Shown here: positions 26,290-34,715 of the stretch, piece by piece
Numbering within the stretch: position 1 is the first letter of the stretch
How the letters are laid out: every line of letters starts with the position of its first letter
Assembly (NCBI GenBank): GCA_020634235.1
Contig: JACKCB010000002.1
Coordinates: forward strand, 1,302,001 to 1,366,000
Direction: 5' to 3'
Length of the DNA: 64,000 nt
DNA from: Ardenticatenaceae bacterium
GTDB lineage: Bacteria; Chloroflexota; Anaerolineae; Promineifilales; Promineifilaceae
Made by a program: the position numbers and the translations under genes
The notes under the pieces: generated by a model
What the model saw: only the letters and a program-made list of their open reading frames with translations
Told to the model about the DNA's origin: nothing
Database searches by the model: none

Positions 26290-26826
26290 ATGAATCAAGC
26301 CTACCTGCTGCTTGGCTCCAATATTGACAAGGAGCATAATCTCCCGGCCGGGTTGCAGCTCTTACGCGCCCAATGCCAGGTGTTAGCCGTCTCCCCCGTG
26401 TACGAAACGGCCCCGGTGGGGCTGCACGAACAGCCCAACTTCTTCAACGTCGCCGTGCTGGTCGAGACCGAACTGGACCCGGCCGGGTTAAAAACCCAGG
26501 TCCTGGCCCATATCGAGCGCCAGTTAAAACGAGTGCGCACCAGCGACAAAAACGCGCCCCGCACCATCGACCTCGACATCATTCTCTTTCGCAGCGCAGA
26601 AGCTGGCGCCCCCAACTACCCGCCCGACCCCGACCTGCAAAAGTTCCCGCACGTGGCCGTACCCCTGGCCGACCTGGCCCCCAACCTACCCCACCCGCAG
26701 ACGGGTGAGCCGCTGCGGGTCCTGGCCGACCACCTGCTGGCCGCGGCTACCGCGCAGAACCACGGCCAGCCGCCGCTCTGGCCCCGGCCGGATATGGACC
26801 AGCGCCTGGCCAACCCCCACCGTTAG
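26290..26826 (+). CDS. folK: 2-amino-4-hydroxy-6-hydroxymethyldihydropteridine pyrophosphokinase
   Basis: A 178-residue HPPK transferring pyrophosphate from ATP to the pterin made by FolB. It shows the start LLLGSNIDKEHNL, VSPVYETAPVG, the HPPK signature KNAPRTIDLDIILF (near residue 80) and PHVAVPLADLAP. It lies 57 bases after folB. No dihydropteroate synthase is in the window. A weak ribosome site precedes the ATG, so it may depend on read-through from folB. Confidence 0.95.
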   Translation: MNQAYLLLGSNIDKEHNLPAGLQLLRAQCQVLAVSPVYETAPVGLHEQPNFFNVAVLVETELDPAGLKTQVLAHIERQLKRVRTSDKNAPRTIDLDIILFRSAEAGAPNYPPDPDLQKFPHVAVPLADLAPNLPHPQTGEPLRVLADHLLAAATAQNHGQPPLWPRPDMDQRLANPHR

Positions 26827-26833
26827 CGTGGCG

Positions 26834-27364
26834 CTACGGCCCGCCGGCAGCCGCCTGGAAAGCCGCGGCCATGGCGGTCATGCGCTGGCGGTTGGCGTTC
26901 AGGTCGCCATACCCCAGGCGCGAGGCGGAGCGAAATTGAATGACCCCGGCCGGGTCGTCAAAAAACAGCTCCACGTCATCCACAAAGCCCAATGTGGGCG
27001 AACGGAATTCCGCATAAAGGTAATCCCCTTCGTTGGTGATCACCTTAGCCCCGCGCATCTCTTGCAGCACCACCAACATCTGCGCCCTGGCCCCGGCCGG
27101 GTCACCGCCATAAGGGATCGGCGCCATGCCATGCACCGTGTCACTGCTCTGGCTGGAAACACAATTGGGCGACTCCGGGCAAGGTGCCAGTTGACCATTC
27201 TGCACACCCAGGTTCCCCGGCCGGGGGCTAAGCAGCCCCACCAGCACCCGCAACACAACCAACCCGCCAGCCAGAACAAGAACAAGAACAAGCGCCGCCA
27301 GCAACAACCTGCGAACAGTCAGCCCACCGCGCCCTTGCCCAGCTTCAGTGGCACCTAAACTCAT
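26834..27364 (-). CDS. DUF1499 membrane-anchored protein
   Basis: A 176-residue protein with one N-terminal membrane helix (LLLAALVLVLVLAGGLVVLRVLVGLL) followed by a DUF1499 domain: the diagnostic CPESPNCVSSQ near residue 63, YLYAEFRSPTLGFVDDVELFFD and IQFRSASRLGYGDLNANRQRM. Function of the family is unknown. Its start overlaps the stop of the upstream Rpn-type gene by four bases (ATGA), indicating translational coupling. Tail-to-tail with folK. Confidence 0.9.
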   Translation of the reverse strand: MSLGATEAGQGRGGLTVRRLLLAALVLVLVLAGGLVVLRVLVGLLSPRPGNLGVQNGQLAPCPESPNCVSSQSSDTVHGMAPIPYGGDPAGARAQMLVVLQEMRGAKVITNEGDYLYAEFRSPTLGFVDDVELFFDDPAGVIQFRSASRLGYGDLNANRQRMTAMAAAFQAAAGGP

Positions 27365-28356
27365 GCCATATCCAGGTAGCGCAAGAAAGCCGCCGCCGTC
27401 TCCGCCGTGGCCGCATGACGATGCAGTTGGCGGAGAACAGACAGGTCTGTAACCACCAGCAAGCGCTCTAGAACATCCTCTTTCACAACCAACCCAAAAC
27501 GAATCCCCAGCAAATCCAGGATATCTTCCTGCAACATCTGCACCCGCCCCTGTTCAATACCCTGTTCAATGCCCTGCTCAATCCAATAATCCGCTACCGT
27601 TTGCATAATCTCACTTCCCTCGTCAGCCAATGTTTGCCGTACTACCGTCACCAGGTCTTCCGTTGCCAGGTGCTTGCTCGCGTTGCCAATATAATACAAT
27701 ACCGTGCGCAGATATTCTAGCGCTGACTTCGCTTCCGCCAATTCCTGGAACAAAAGGAAAATGTCGGCCAGACGCCCCCGCAAAGCCGGGTCAAAAATGT
27801 ATTTCAGCACCAGCAGCCCAATTTGCAGATGTACCGCGCCGCGCACCTCCTCATCGCTGAGGGCAGACAGGTCCTGCAGTTCGTAACGAAACTGTGGCCA
27901 GTAGGCGCGCAACGCTTCTGGTGCATCAAACAACCCGCCAAATTCCGTAGCAACGCGCCACCGTTCGCGACCATGATAAACGACAACCGGAACAATCGGT
28001 CGTAGAGCTTTCTCGCCTTGCACATCCCGCTCCCAAATGCGCACCAGGTAACGCAGCAGTTGGAAAGGCGTGTTAGGATCAGGATAGCTTTTGTGCTCCA
28101 GCAGCAGATACAAATAGGCCGAATCCTCCCCCGGTCCAGGGACATCAGCGTGCAGGTCAACCTGGTAGAGCAGGTCGGCAAACTGCTCCTGCAAGTCACT
28201 GTCAATAAAACTGCCAGATTGCAGCGTCAGGCTCTCCAGGTCAAGCACATCCACCACCGGCCGGGGCAGGTAATTAGCAAAAAAGTCACGCGCAACCTCA
28301 ATACGGGTGAACGTCTCTTTAAAGAACCTGTCATGGGGGTTGGTCAAATCGCTCAT
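27361..28356 (-). CDS. Rpn-family nuclease-like protein (PD-(D/E)XK)
   Basis: A 331-residue protein of the Rpn/YhgA-type family (recombination-promoting nuclease, formerly 'putative transposase'). It starts NPHDRFFKETF, has FADLLYQVDL and the catalytic pair LLLEHKSYPD of a PD-(D/E)XK nuclease (near residue 85), then IVPVVVYHG. The C-terminal part has the repeat WIEQGIEQGIEQGR (near 262), a common coiled feature of these proteins. There are no inverted ends, so it is not treated as an insertion sequence. Coupled to the DUF1499 gene. Confidence 0.85.
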   Translation of the reverse strand: MSDLTNPHDRFFKETFTRIEVARDFFANYLPRPVVDVLDLESLTLQSGSFIDSDLQEQFADLLYQVDLHADVPGPGEDSAYLYLLLEHKSYPDPNTPFQLLRYLVRIWERDVQGEKALRPIVPVVVYHGRERWRVATEFGGLFDAPEALRAYWPQFRYELQDLSALSDEEVRGAVHLQIGLLVLKYIFDPALRGRLADIFLLFQELAEAKSALEYLRTVLYYIGNASKHLATEDLVTVVRQTLADEGSEIMQTVADYWIEQGIEQGIEQGRVQMLQEDILDLLGIRFGLVVKEDVLERLLVVTDLSVLRQLHRHAATAETAAAFLRYLDMA

Positions 28357-28436
28357 GGCAGGTAGTATAGCAGAAAGGCGAAGGCTAGCTGAAAGCTGAA
28401 AGCCTGCCTGTCACATTCCGCCCCGCCGCGGTGTTT

Positions 28437-28442
28437 TATAAT
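28437..28442 (+). promoter_or_regulatory. TATAAT -10 element upstream of the LolA-like gene
   Basis: A perfect TATAAT 76 bases upstream of the ATG at 28518. The -35 position has no good match to TTGACA. Confidence 0.45.
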
Positions 28443-28517
28443 TAGGAAAAACAGTCAGCAACATTCCGAAGCTGGCATCCCAAGAACGCTGACAAGCCTG
28501 ATTCAAGGAGCAATTGA

Positions 28518-29693
28518 ATGGTACGCAATCGCAAAACACTCATACTGGTAGGCGCTTTACTCATCGTCGCCAGCCTGGCCCTGGCCGCTTTCATGCTGCA
28601 GCCCAGTGCCGCCGACCTGCTCACCCAGTCGGCCGAAGCCATGCAGTTGGCCACCGACGGCCTGACCGACGGCCATGCCGTCTTTGAGTTTAGCGTGGAT
28701 ACGCCCGAACAAAGCGGCACCGGCACGATTGAGGTGTGGGGCATGCTCAACGCCGGTCCCAACGGCGAGCCAGCCTTCCGCGCCGAGGTGCTTAGCAGCA
28801 CGCTGGGCGAAGCCGCCGGCATGATTGCCGTCAGCGACGGCAGCCAGTTCTGGCTGTGGAACCCGGCCGAGAACAAGGTACTCACCGCCACCGCCGACGA
28901 GATTGTAGCTTACATGGAACAGAAGGCCGCCGAGGGCGACTTCGCTGAATTCGAAGGCTATAACCACGAAGAAGGCACAGACCCCGCCGCTGACCACCCC
29001 CAAACCCCGGAAGAAGCGGTGCAGAAGCTGCTGGAATACTTCACCGCCGAACGGCTGGGCACAGAGAAACTGGGCGAGACCAATGCCTACAAGCTGCGCC
29101 TCATCCCCATCCCCGAACAGATGCCCGATGAAGTCCGTGCGGCTGGTGGCCTGCTAAATGTCTGGATTCGACCAGACGACAACCTGCCCCTGGGCGTCGA
29201 ATACACCGGCGGCGCGCTGGGCGAAGGGCGCGCTGTGGCTACCCTGCTGGAATTGAACCCCGGCGTGGATGCGGCCCTGTTTACCTTTGACATCCCGGCC
29301 GGGGCCGAAATCACCCACCTGGCCGACCTGGAGCCGCAGAGCATAGCCCCTGAGGAAGCCGCCGCGGCCGCTGGCTTCGCCCTGCTTACCCCGGCCGAGC
29401 TGCCCGCCGATGCCAAGCTGGTAGACACACTGGAAATGCGCGGCGCGGTTGTTCAGCGCTACACCACCCGTGACGGTGGCTCCTTCACCCTGGCCCAAGG
29501 CCCGGCCGGGGCCGCCCCCCTGCCCGATGGCGAAGGCCAAAAAGTAGACGTCCGCGGCACCACCGGCCTGCTCTTCAGTGACGAAGCCGGCGGCCGCACC
29601 CTGCTCACCTGGACCGAAGGCGAGGTCACCTTCTGGATTGGCGGCGACCTGACCGCCGACCAGGCCCTGGCCCTGGCCAACGCCCTCCAGTAA
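28518..29693 (+). CDS. Exported LolA-like/DUF4367-type protein
   Basis: A 391-residue protein with an N-terminal membrane anchor (TLILVGALLIVASLALAAFML). Residues ~30-250 resemble the LolA/LppX-like lipid-binding fold seen in outer-membrane lipoprotein-sorting homologues (DLLTQSAEAMQ, WLWNPAENKVLT, LLNVWIRPDDNLPLGVEY, FTFDIPAGAEI). Residues ~285-390 resemble DUF4367 (FALLTPAELPADAKLVD, QRYTTRDGGSFTL, TFWIGGDLTADQALALANAL). AAGGAG precedes the ATG. The MacB-like transporter downstream makes lipid or lipoprotein handling plausible, though that is inference. Confidence 0.72.
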   Translation: MVRNRKTLILVGALLIVASLALAAFMLQPSAADLLTQSAEAMQLATDGLTDGHAVFEFSVDTPEQSGTGTIEVWGMLNAGPNGEPAFRAEVLSSTLGEAAGMIAVSDGSQFWLWNPAENKVLTATADEIVAYMEQKAAEGDFAEFEGYNHEEGTDPAADHPQTPEEAVQKLLEYFTAERLGTEKLGETNAYKLRLIPIPEQMPDEVRAAGGLLNVWIRPDDNLPLGVEYTGGALGEGRAVATLLELNPGVDAALFTFDIPAGAEITHLADLEPQSIAPEEAAAAAGFALLTPAELPADAKLVDTLEMRGAVVQRYTTRDGGSFTLAQGPAGAAPLPDGEGQKVDVRGTTGLLFSDEAGGRTLLTWTEGEVTFWIGGDLTADQALALANALQ

Positions 29694-29762
29694 GACGCTT
29701 TAACCACCCGCACACCCCAACGGCAGCCGTATCAACGGGGGCCGCTGGGGCTGCGGTCTCGT

Positions 29763-29798
29763 CCGGGGATGCTGGTCCTGTTGGGCCAGCATCCCCGG
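29763..29798 (+). terminator. Perfect 13-bp hairpin between the LolA-like and MacB-like genes
   Basis: CCGGGGATGCTGG (29763-29775) and CCAGCATCCCCGG (29786-29798) are perfect complements around a 10-base loop. No T-run follows, so it is a weak terminator at most. It may instead protect the 3' end of the upstream mRNA or set relative expression of the two genes. Confidence 0.5.
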
Positions 29799-29825
29799 CG
29801 CTTTCCCCCAAGAAACGATACCCCC

Positions 29826-31841
29826 ATGACCGATGCCATCCGACTGACCAACCTGCGCCGCGCCTTCCAGCGGGGCGACATGGCCGTGCAAGCCCTGCGC
29901 GGCATCGACCTGACCATCGCGCCGGGCGAGTTTGTGGCCCTGGTAGGGCCATCTGGCTCCGGCAAATCCACCCTCCTCAACCTGCTGGGCGGGCTAGATC
30001 GCCCCAGCGAGGGCGAACTGTGGCTGGCCGGCCTGCCGCTGCACACCGCCCCCGAAAAAGAGCGCACCCGTCACCGGCGGCAGCGGGTAGGCTTCGTTTT
30101 CCAGAGCTTCAACCTGCTCCCCCGCTTCACCGCACTGGAGAATGTAGCCGTGCCCCTGATGCTGGCCGGTGTCTCCCGGCCGGAGCGCGAAGCCCGCGCC
30201 GAAAAGCTGCTGCAGCGGGTGGGACTGGGCCACCGCCTGCACCATTTCCCGGCCGAACTGTCCGGCGGCGAGCAGCAGCGCACGGCCATTGCCCGCGCCC
30301 TCATCCACCAGCCGGCGCTGGTGCTGGCAGACGAGCCGACCGGCAACCTGGATTCAGCCACCGGCCAAGAGGTGATGGCCCTGCTGCAGGAGATGAACCG
30401 TGAGCAAGGCGTGACGCTGGTAGTCGTCACCCACGACCCCGACGTCGCCGCCTACGCCGACCGCATTGTCCGCCTGCGCGATGGCCAGATCGCCGAAATT
30501 ACCAGCGCTGTGCCGGAGGTGGCGCCAACACCGGAGGTAGAAGAGACAGCAGTGGTCGCCCTCCCCGGCCGGGGCGTGCGCCAGCGCGACATCATGCGCA
30601 CCGCCTTGCGCAACCTGCAGCGCCGCCCCGTGCGCAACATCCTCACCGCCATGGGCGTGCTCATCGGCATTGTCACCCTGGTGGCCATGGTCTCCTTTGG
30701 CGTCGGCGTACAGCGCGAAGTGCAGCGCAACTTCGAAACCGTCGGCCTGGAAAATGTCTTTGTCTCCCCGCAGTATGCCGAAGGGGACGCCTTCGACCCC
30801 TTCGCCTCGCCCAAACCAGTGTCGCCGCTTAACCCGGCCCTGGTCGAGGAAATCCGCGCCCTGCCCAACGTCCTCAGCGTCGACCCGCAGTTAGAGCTGC
30901 CCTTTGGCATCGACGTGGCCCTGACAGCGGGGGGCGACCCCCTGCCTGTGCGCATTGTCAGCGGCTTTGGCGAGATGAATTTTGGCTTTGGCGGGGGCAG
31001 TGACCTGGTGGCCGGCCAGGACCTGGCCGAGGGGGACAGCCAGGGCATCATCCTGGTTGCCGGCCTGGCCGACCAACTGCTGGCCGAGGGCCAAAGCTAC
31101 GATGATTTGATTGGCCGGACAGTGGTGCTGACGGCCCGGCTGCCGCGGGGCGAAACCAGCGACTTCTCCTCGACCATTGTCGGCGTGCGCAACAGCCCCG
31201 GCCGGCGCACCATCGACCTGGGGCTGCAAGAGCGGGCGGCCATTAAGGCGTGGTGGTTTGGCCAGCCAGATATCCTGGAAAGCGAAGGGTACGACCAACT
31301 GGTAGTCCGCGCCGCCAACCTGGCCGCCGTGCCCGGCGTCATTGAGCAGCTCAACGAGATGAACCTGCAAACTCAGTCGCTAGAAGCAATTCTGGACGTG
31401 GCCAACCAGGTTTTGTCGCTGCTGCAAGCGCTGCTCGGCTCGGTGGGCGCGCTGGCCCTGCTGGTGGCCGCCCTGGGTGTGGCCAACACCATGATGATGG
31501 CCATCTACGAGCGCACGCGGGAGATTGGGGTGCTGAAGGCGCTGGGCGCTGCCCCGGCCGAGATCCGCCGCCTCTTTACCGTGGAAGCGGCCCTTATCGG
31601 GCTGATTGGCGGCCTGTTTGGGCTGGTATTTGGCACAATGCTTGGCCGGCTGGTGGATTGGATTGCCCATCGCTACCTCATCTCTGAGGGCGTGACCGGC
31701 GTGGGACAGCTTTCCGTGGTGCCACCGTGGCTGGCGCTGGGCGCGCTGGCTTTTGCGGCACTCATTGGCTTGCTGGCCGGCCTTTACCCCGCCGCCCGCG
31801 CCGCCCGCCTGGACCCGGTTACCGCGCTGCGCGCCGAATAG
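29826..31841 (+). CDS. MacB-type ABC transporter, fused ATPase and permease
   Basis: A 671-residue mechanotransmission-type ABC protein. The ATPase comes first: GPSGSGKSTLLNLLGGLD (near residue 41), LSGGEQQRTAIARAL (near 145), VLADEPTGNLDSATG. A linker leads to a first membrane helix (~residue 275, ILTAMGVLIGIVTLVAMVSFGVGV), a MacB_PCD extracytoplasmic domain (~300-530) and three FtsX-like helices (ANTMMMAIYERTREIGVLKALGA). No MacA adaptor is adjacent; the LolA-like protein upstream is the natural partner candidate. The ATG at 29826 is preferred over a frame open 19 codons earlier inside the hairpin. Confidence 0.9.
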   Translation: MTDAIRLTNLRRAFQRGDMAVQALRGIDLTIAPGEFVALVGPSGSGKSTLLNLLGGLDRPSEGELWLAGLPLHTAPEKERTRHRRQRVGFVFQSFNLLPRFTALENVAVPLMLAGVSRPEREARAEKLLQRVGLGHRLHHFPAELSGGEQQRTAIARALIHQPALVLADEPTGNLDSATGQEVMALLQEMNREQGVTLVVVTHDPDVAAYADRIVRLRDGQIAEITSAVPEVAPTPEVEETAVVALPGRGVRQRDIMRTALRNLQRRPVRNILTAMGVLIGIVTLVAMVSFGVGVQREVQRNFETVGLENVFVSPQYAEGDAFDPFASPKPVSPLNPALVEEIRALPNVLSVDPQLELPFGIDVALTAGGDPLPVRIVSGFGEMNFGFGGGSDLVAGQDLAEGDSQGIILVAGLADQLLAEGQSYDDLIGRTVVLTARLPRGETSDFSSTIVGVRNSPGRRTIDLGLQERAAIKAWWFGQPDILESEGYDQLVVRAANLAAVPGVIEQLNEMNLQTQSLEAILDVANQVLSLLQALLGSVGALALLVAALGVANTMMMAIYERTREIGVLKALGAAPAEIRRLFTVEAALIGLIGGLFGLVFGTMLGRLVDWIAHRYLISEGVTGVGQLSVVPPWLALGALAFAALIGLLAGLYPAARAARLDPVTALRAE

Positions 31842-31927
31842 CGGCAACCATGTTTTGGCACGCGGATGAAACGATGGCATGCCACCATTTCATCCGCGTT
31901 CTGTTTCTCCTGCGCGGCAACGGCTGG

Positions 31928-34354
31928 CTAGACGACGATGTTGACCACCCGGCCGGGGACCACCACCACCTGCTGGATTGACCGCCCGGCCACGTGCTTC
32001 TGCACGTTGGGTTCGGCCAGGGCCGCTTGCTGCACCGCTGCTTCGTCGGCCCCGGCCGGGACCTGCACCGTTCCCCGCAGCCGGCCATTCACCTGCACCG
32101 CCAGCGTCACCGCCTCCGCCACCAGGATCGCCTCGTCGTAAGCCGGCCAATTTTGCCGGTGGACAGAATTGCGGTGCCCCAGCACCGTCTGCCACACCTC
32201 CTCGCTGATGAACGGGGCGATGGGTGCCAGCAGCAGGGTGAAGGTGGCGACCGCTTCGCGCCACCCGGCCGGGGTCAGATCGGCTGCCGGCACGGCCACC
32301 AGGTAGTTCAACCATTCCATCAGGGCCGCCACCGCGGTGTTGAATTTGAAGGCGGCCATGTCTTGGGTGACGCGGCGAATTGTTTCATGCTGGCGGCGAG
32401 TGAAATCGTGGGGCATGGTGGGGCCAGTCCCGGCCGGGGGTGGGCTGTTGGCCCACTGCCAATAACGGTCCAGGAAGCGCGTCACCCCCCTGATACCCAT
32501 CTCCGTCCAGTTCACGCCGGCCTCAAACGGCCCCAGGAAGATGATGTAGGTACGCAGCGCGTCGCTGCCGTAGCGGGCTACCACTTCGTCGGGGGTGACC
32601 ACGTTGCCCTTAGATTTGGACATGCGTTGGCCATCGTCGGCGTGCAGCACGCCCTGGTTGCGCAGTTGCCGGAACGGCTCGCTGAAGGGAACCAGCCCGG
32701 CATCATGCATAACCTTGGTCCAGAAGCGGGCGTACAGCAGGTGCATAACGGCATGCTCGGCCCCGCCCACGTAGGTATCCACCGGCAGCCAATATTGCAC
32801 CCCGGCCGGGTCAAACGGCCCATCATGGTAGTGGGGGCTGGGGAAGCGCAGGAAATACCAGGAGGAGCAGGCAAAGCCATCCATGGTGTCGGTTTCGCGG
32901 CGGGCAGGCGCGCCGCACTGCGGGCAGGGTGTGTTCACCCACTCGGTGGCTCGCGCCAGGGGGGATTGGCCATCCCCGGCCGGGGCGAACTGGCTAATCT
33001 CCGGCAGCCGCACCGGCAGTTGCTCGCGGGGCACGGGCACAATGCCGCAGGCGGGGCAGTGGACCATGGGGATGGGCGCGCCCCAATAACGCTGGCGCGA
33101 GATTAGCCAGTCGCGGATTTTGTAGGAGACACCCGGCCGGGCCTGGCCGGTAACGGCCATGTCGGCCACCATTTGCGCCCCGCCGGCGGCCGAAGGTTGG
33201 CCGCTGTAATGGCCCGAGTTGATCAGCGTGCCGTGGCCGGGGTAGCAGGCCTCAATCTGGCCCCCCTGCGGTTGAATCACGGGGATGATGGGCAGCTCGT
33301 AGGTTTGGGCGAAGGCGAAATCGCGCGTGTCGTGGCCGGGCACACCCATTACGGCCCCGCTGCCATAGCCGGGCAGCACATAATCGGCCACCCAGATGGG
33401 CAGCGCCGCACCAGTCAGCGGATGGGTGGCGTAAGCCCCGGTGAAGATGCCGCTCTTGGCCCGTTCGGTGGCCAGCCGCTCAATATCGGACTGCTGCTGC
33501 GCCTGGGCCAGGTAGCCGGCCATCGCCGCCTGCTGGTCCGGGCTGGTTAGCTGCGCCACCAGGGGGTGTTCCGGGGCCAGGGCCAGGAAGGTGACGCCAA
33601 ACAGCGTATCCGGCCGGGTGGTGAAGACCGGGATCTCCTGGTCGCCACTGCGAAAAACCACTTCAGCCCCTTCGCTGCGACCAATCCAGTTGCGCTGCAT
33701 CTGCTTGATGGCCTCTGGCCAATCCAGCCCATCCAGGTCAGCCAGCAGCCGGTCAGCGTAGGCGGTGATGCGGAAGTACCACTGCGGCAGCTCCTTCTTG
33801 GTCACAGACGAATTGCAGCGCCAGCAGCAGCCATCCTCCACCTGCTCGTTGGCCAGGATGGTCTGGCATTGGGGACACCACCATTGGCGGCCCAGCGCGC
33901 GGTACGCCAACCCGCGCTCATGCAGCAGCAGGAAAAACCACTGCGTCCAGCGGTAGAACTCGGGGTCGCTGGAGTTGATTTCGCGCGACCAGTCGTAGGC
34001 GCATTCGGCCAGGGTTAGCTGGCGGCGGTAGTTGGCTACCTGGCGTTGGGTAGTCACCGCGGGATGCACGTTGTGCAGGATGGCGTAGTTCTCGGCCGGC
34101 AGGCCAAAGGCGTCCCAGCCCATGGGGTGCAGCACGTTGTAACCGTTCATGCGCAGGAAACGGCTGCTGACGCAGGTGGGCACGTAGTTGCGGCAGTGCC
34201 CCACAGACAGGCCGTCACCGGAGGGGTAAGGAAAGAAGTCCAGGATGTAATGCTTGGGTTTAGACGGGTCATCGCCCGTTTTGTACAGGTCGATGGCGGC
34301 CCAATGGGCGCGCCACCGGGCTTCAACGGTTGGGAAATCATAGCTGTGGGTCAT
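31928..34354 (-). CDS. leuS: Leucyl-tRNA synthetase
   Basis: An 808-residue class I synthetase. Features: PYPSGDGLSVGHCRNY, where the usual HIGH reads SVGH; VLHPMGWDAFGLPAEN; a zinc-ribbon-like CPQC/CWRC pair (near residue 160); an editing (CP1) domain with FTTRPDTLFGVTF and the GVPGHDTRDFAFA loop; the KMSKS loop as RMSKSKGNV; anticodon and C-terminal domains ending VVNIVV. The ATG at 34354 follows GAGGAG. The upstream DNA contains a Leu-rich leader peptide and attenuator hairpins. The SVGH change keeps the second His; catalytic function is likely but deserves comparison. Confidence 0.95.
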   Translation of the reverse strand: MTHSYDFPTVEARWRAHWAAIDLYKTGDDPSKPKHYILDFFPYPSGDGLSVGHCRNYVPTCVSSRFLRMNGYNVLHPMGWDAFGLPAENYAILHNVHPAVTTQRQVANYRRQLTLAECAYDWSREINSSDPEFYRWTQWFFLLLHERGLAYRALGRQWWCPQCQTILANEQVEDGCCWRCNSSVTKKELPQWYFRITAYADRLLADLDGLDWPEAIKQMQRNWIGRSEGAEVVFRSGDQEIPVFTTRPDTLFGVTFLALAPEHPLVAQLTSPDQQAAMAGYLAQAQQQSDIERLATERAKSGIFTGAYATHPLTGAALPIWVADYVLPGYGSGAVMGVPGHDTRDFAFAQTYELPIIPVIQPQGGQIEACYPGHGTLINSGHYSGQPSAAGGAQMVADMAVTGQARPGVSYKIRDWLISRQRYWGAPIPMVHCPACGIVPVPREQLPVRLPEISQFAPAGDGQSPLARATEWVNTPCPQCGAPARRETDTMDGFACSSWYFLRFPSPHYHDGPFDPAGVQYWLPVDTYVGGAEHAVMHLLYARFWTKVMHDAGLVPFSEPFRQLRNQGVLHADDGQRMSKSKGNVVTPDEVVARYGSDALRTYIIFLGPFEAGVNWTEMGIRGVTRFLDRYWQWANSPPPAGTGPTMPHDFTRRQHETIRRVTQDMAAFKFNTAVAALMEWLNYLVAVPAADLTPAGWREAVATFTLLLAPIAPFISEEVWQTVLGHRNSVHRQNWPAYDEAILVAEAVTLAVQVNGRLRGTVQVPAGADEAAVQQAALAEPNVQKHVAGRSIQQVVVVPGRVVNIVV

Positions 34355-34418
34355 GGTTGTCTCCTCTGTCTGGCGATTGCTCATTATTGTTGGTGGGTTG
34401 TTGATGGCTGGCTGTTCG

Positions 34419-34451
34419 CAAACAAAACGGCCACGGGTGCGCCGTGGCCGT
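34419..34451 (-). terminator. leuS attenuator, hairpin 3:4 with T-tract
   Basis: On the minus strand CGGCCACGG and CCGTGGCCG form a 10-bp perfect stem (34451-34442 with 34436-34427) around a five-base loop, followed by TTTTGTTT. This is the leuS-proximal terminator, 65 bases before the start codon. Its first arm can instead pair with segment 2 at 34480-34472. Confidence 0.85.
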
Positions 34452-34466
34452 TGGGAGTGGGACAAC

Positions 34467-34500
34467 AAAAAGGCCACGGGGCAAAAGCGCACCCGTGGCC
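34467..34500 (-). terminator. leuS attenuator, hairpin 1:2 with T-tract
   Basis: GGCCACGGG (34500-34492) pairs perfectly with CCCGTGGCC (34480-34472), followed by five T. It precedes hairpin 3:4. Segment 1 is also a perfect 16-base complement of segment 4 (34487-34502 against 34427-34442), and segment 2 pairs with segment 3, giving mutually exclusive folds. Confidence 0.8.
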
Positions 34501-34538
34501 GTGGTAGTATGGGGGTCGTACCTACTGGCAGGCGCGCT

Positions 34539-34610
34539 TTAGCATTGCCGCAAAAGTGTGCGGAGGCTAAGGAGCGCCAGATTAGGAGAGTAGGCAGACG
34601 GTTGGTTCAT
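34539..34610 (-). CDS. Leucine-rich leader peptide of leuS
   Basis: A 23-codon frame, MNQPSAYSPNLALLSLRTLL plus RQC, then TAA. Six of residues 11-20 are leucine (codons CTG, CTC, CTT, CTC, CTT, TTG). It begins about 24 bases after the predicted transcription start and ends 36 bases before attenuator segment 1. Its Leu-codon region can itself form a 10-bp stem with the region around its stop codon (34577-34566 with 34543-34534, CC bulge). The released 3' arm could also pair with the loop of hairpin 1:2 (AAAGCGC with GCGCTTT). The Shine-Dalgarno is weak (GGAAAC). Interpretation as a regulatory peptide is inference from codon content and position. Confidence 0.7.
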   Translation of the reverse strand: MNQPSAYSPNLALLSLRTLLRQC

Positions 34611-34640
34611 TTGATTACTTGTTTCCGTTGTTGTGGGAGA

Positions 34641-34669
34641 AGGGTAGCATGGCTCCCGGCCGGGGTCAA
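34641..34669 (-). promoter_or_regulatory. leuS promoter
   Basis: The minus strand has TTGACC (34669-34664), a 17-base spacer and TACCCT (34646-34641). The spacer contains one CCGGCCGG copy. Transcription should start near 34634, giving a leader of about 280 bases before the leuS ATG. Confidence 0.65.
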
Positions 34670-34715
34670 GTGTTCTTGTTTACACAATCACCTTGTGGTC
34701 ACATTCGCCCCACCC

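Noticed and set aside
27361..28356. Transposase or insertion sequence
   Set aside because: The Rpn family is sometimes labelled transposase, but there are no terminal inverted repeats or target duplications, and the gene is coupled to DUF1499.
34355..34634. T-box riboswitch for leuS
   Set aside because: No T-box bulge sequence of the GGUGGNACC type and no specifier-loop architecture was found. The Leu codons lie in a translatable peptide instead.
34616..34651. A second small leader frame (MLPFSHNNGNK)
   Set aside because: Its ATG lies at or upstream of the predicted -10 element, so it should not be transcribed from this promoter.
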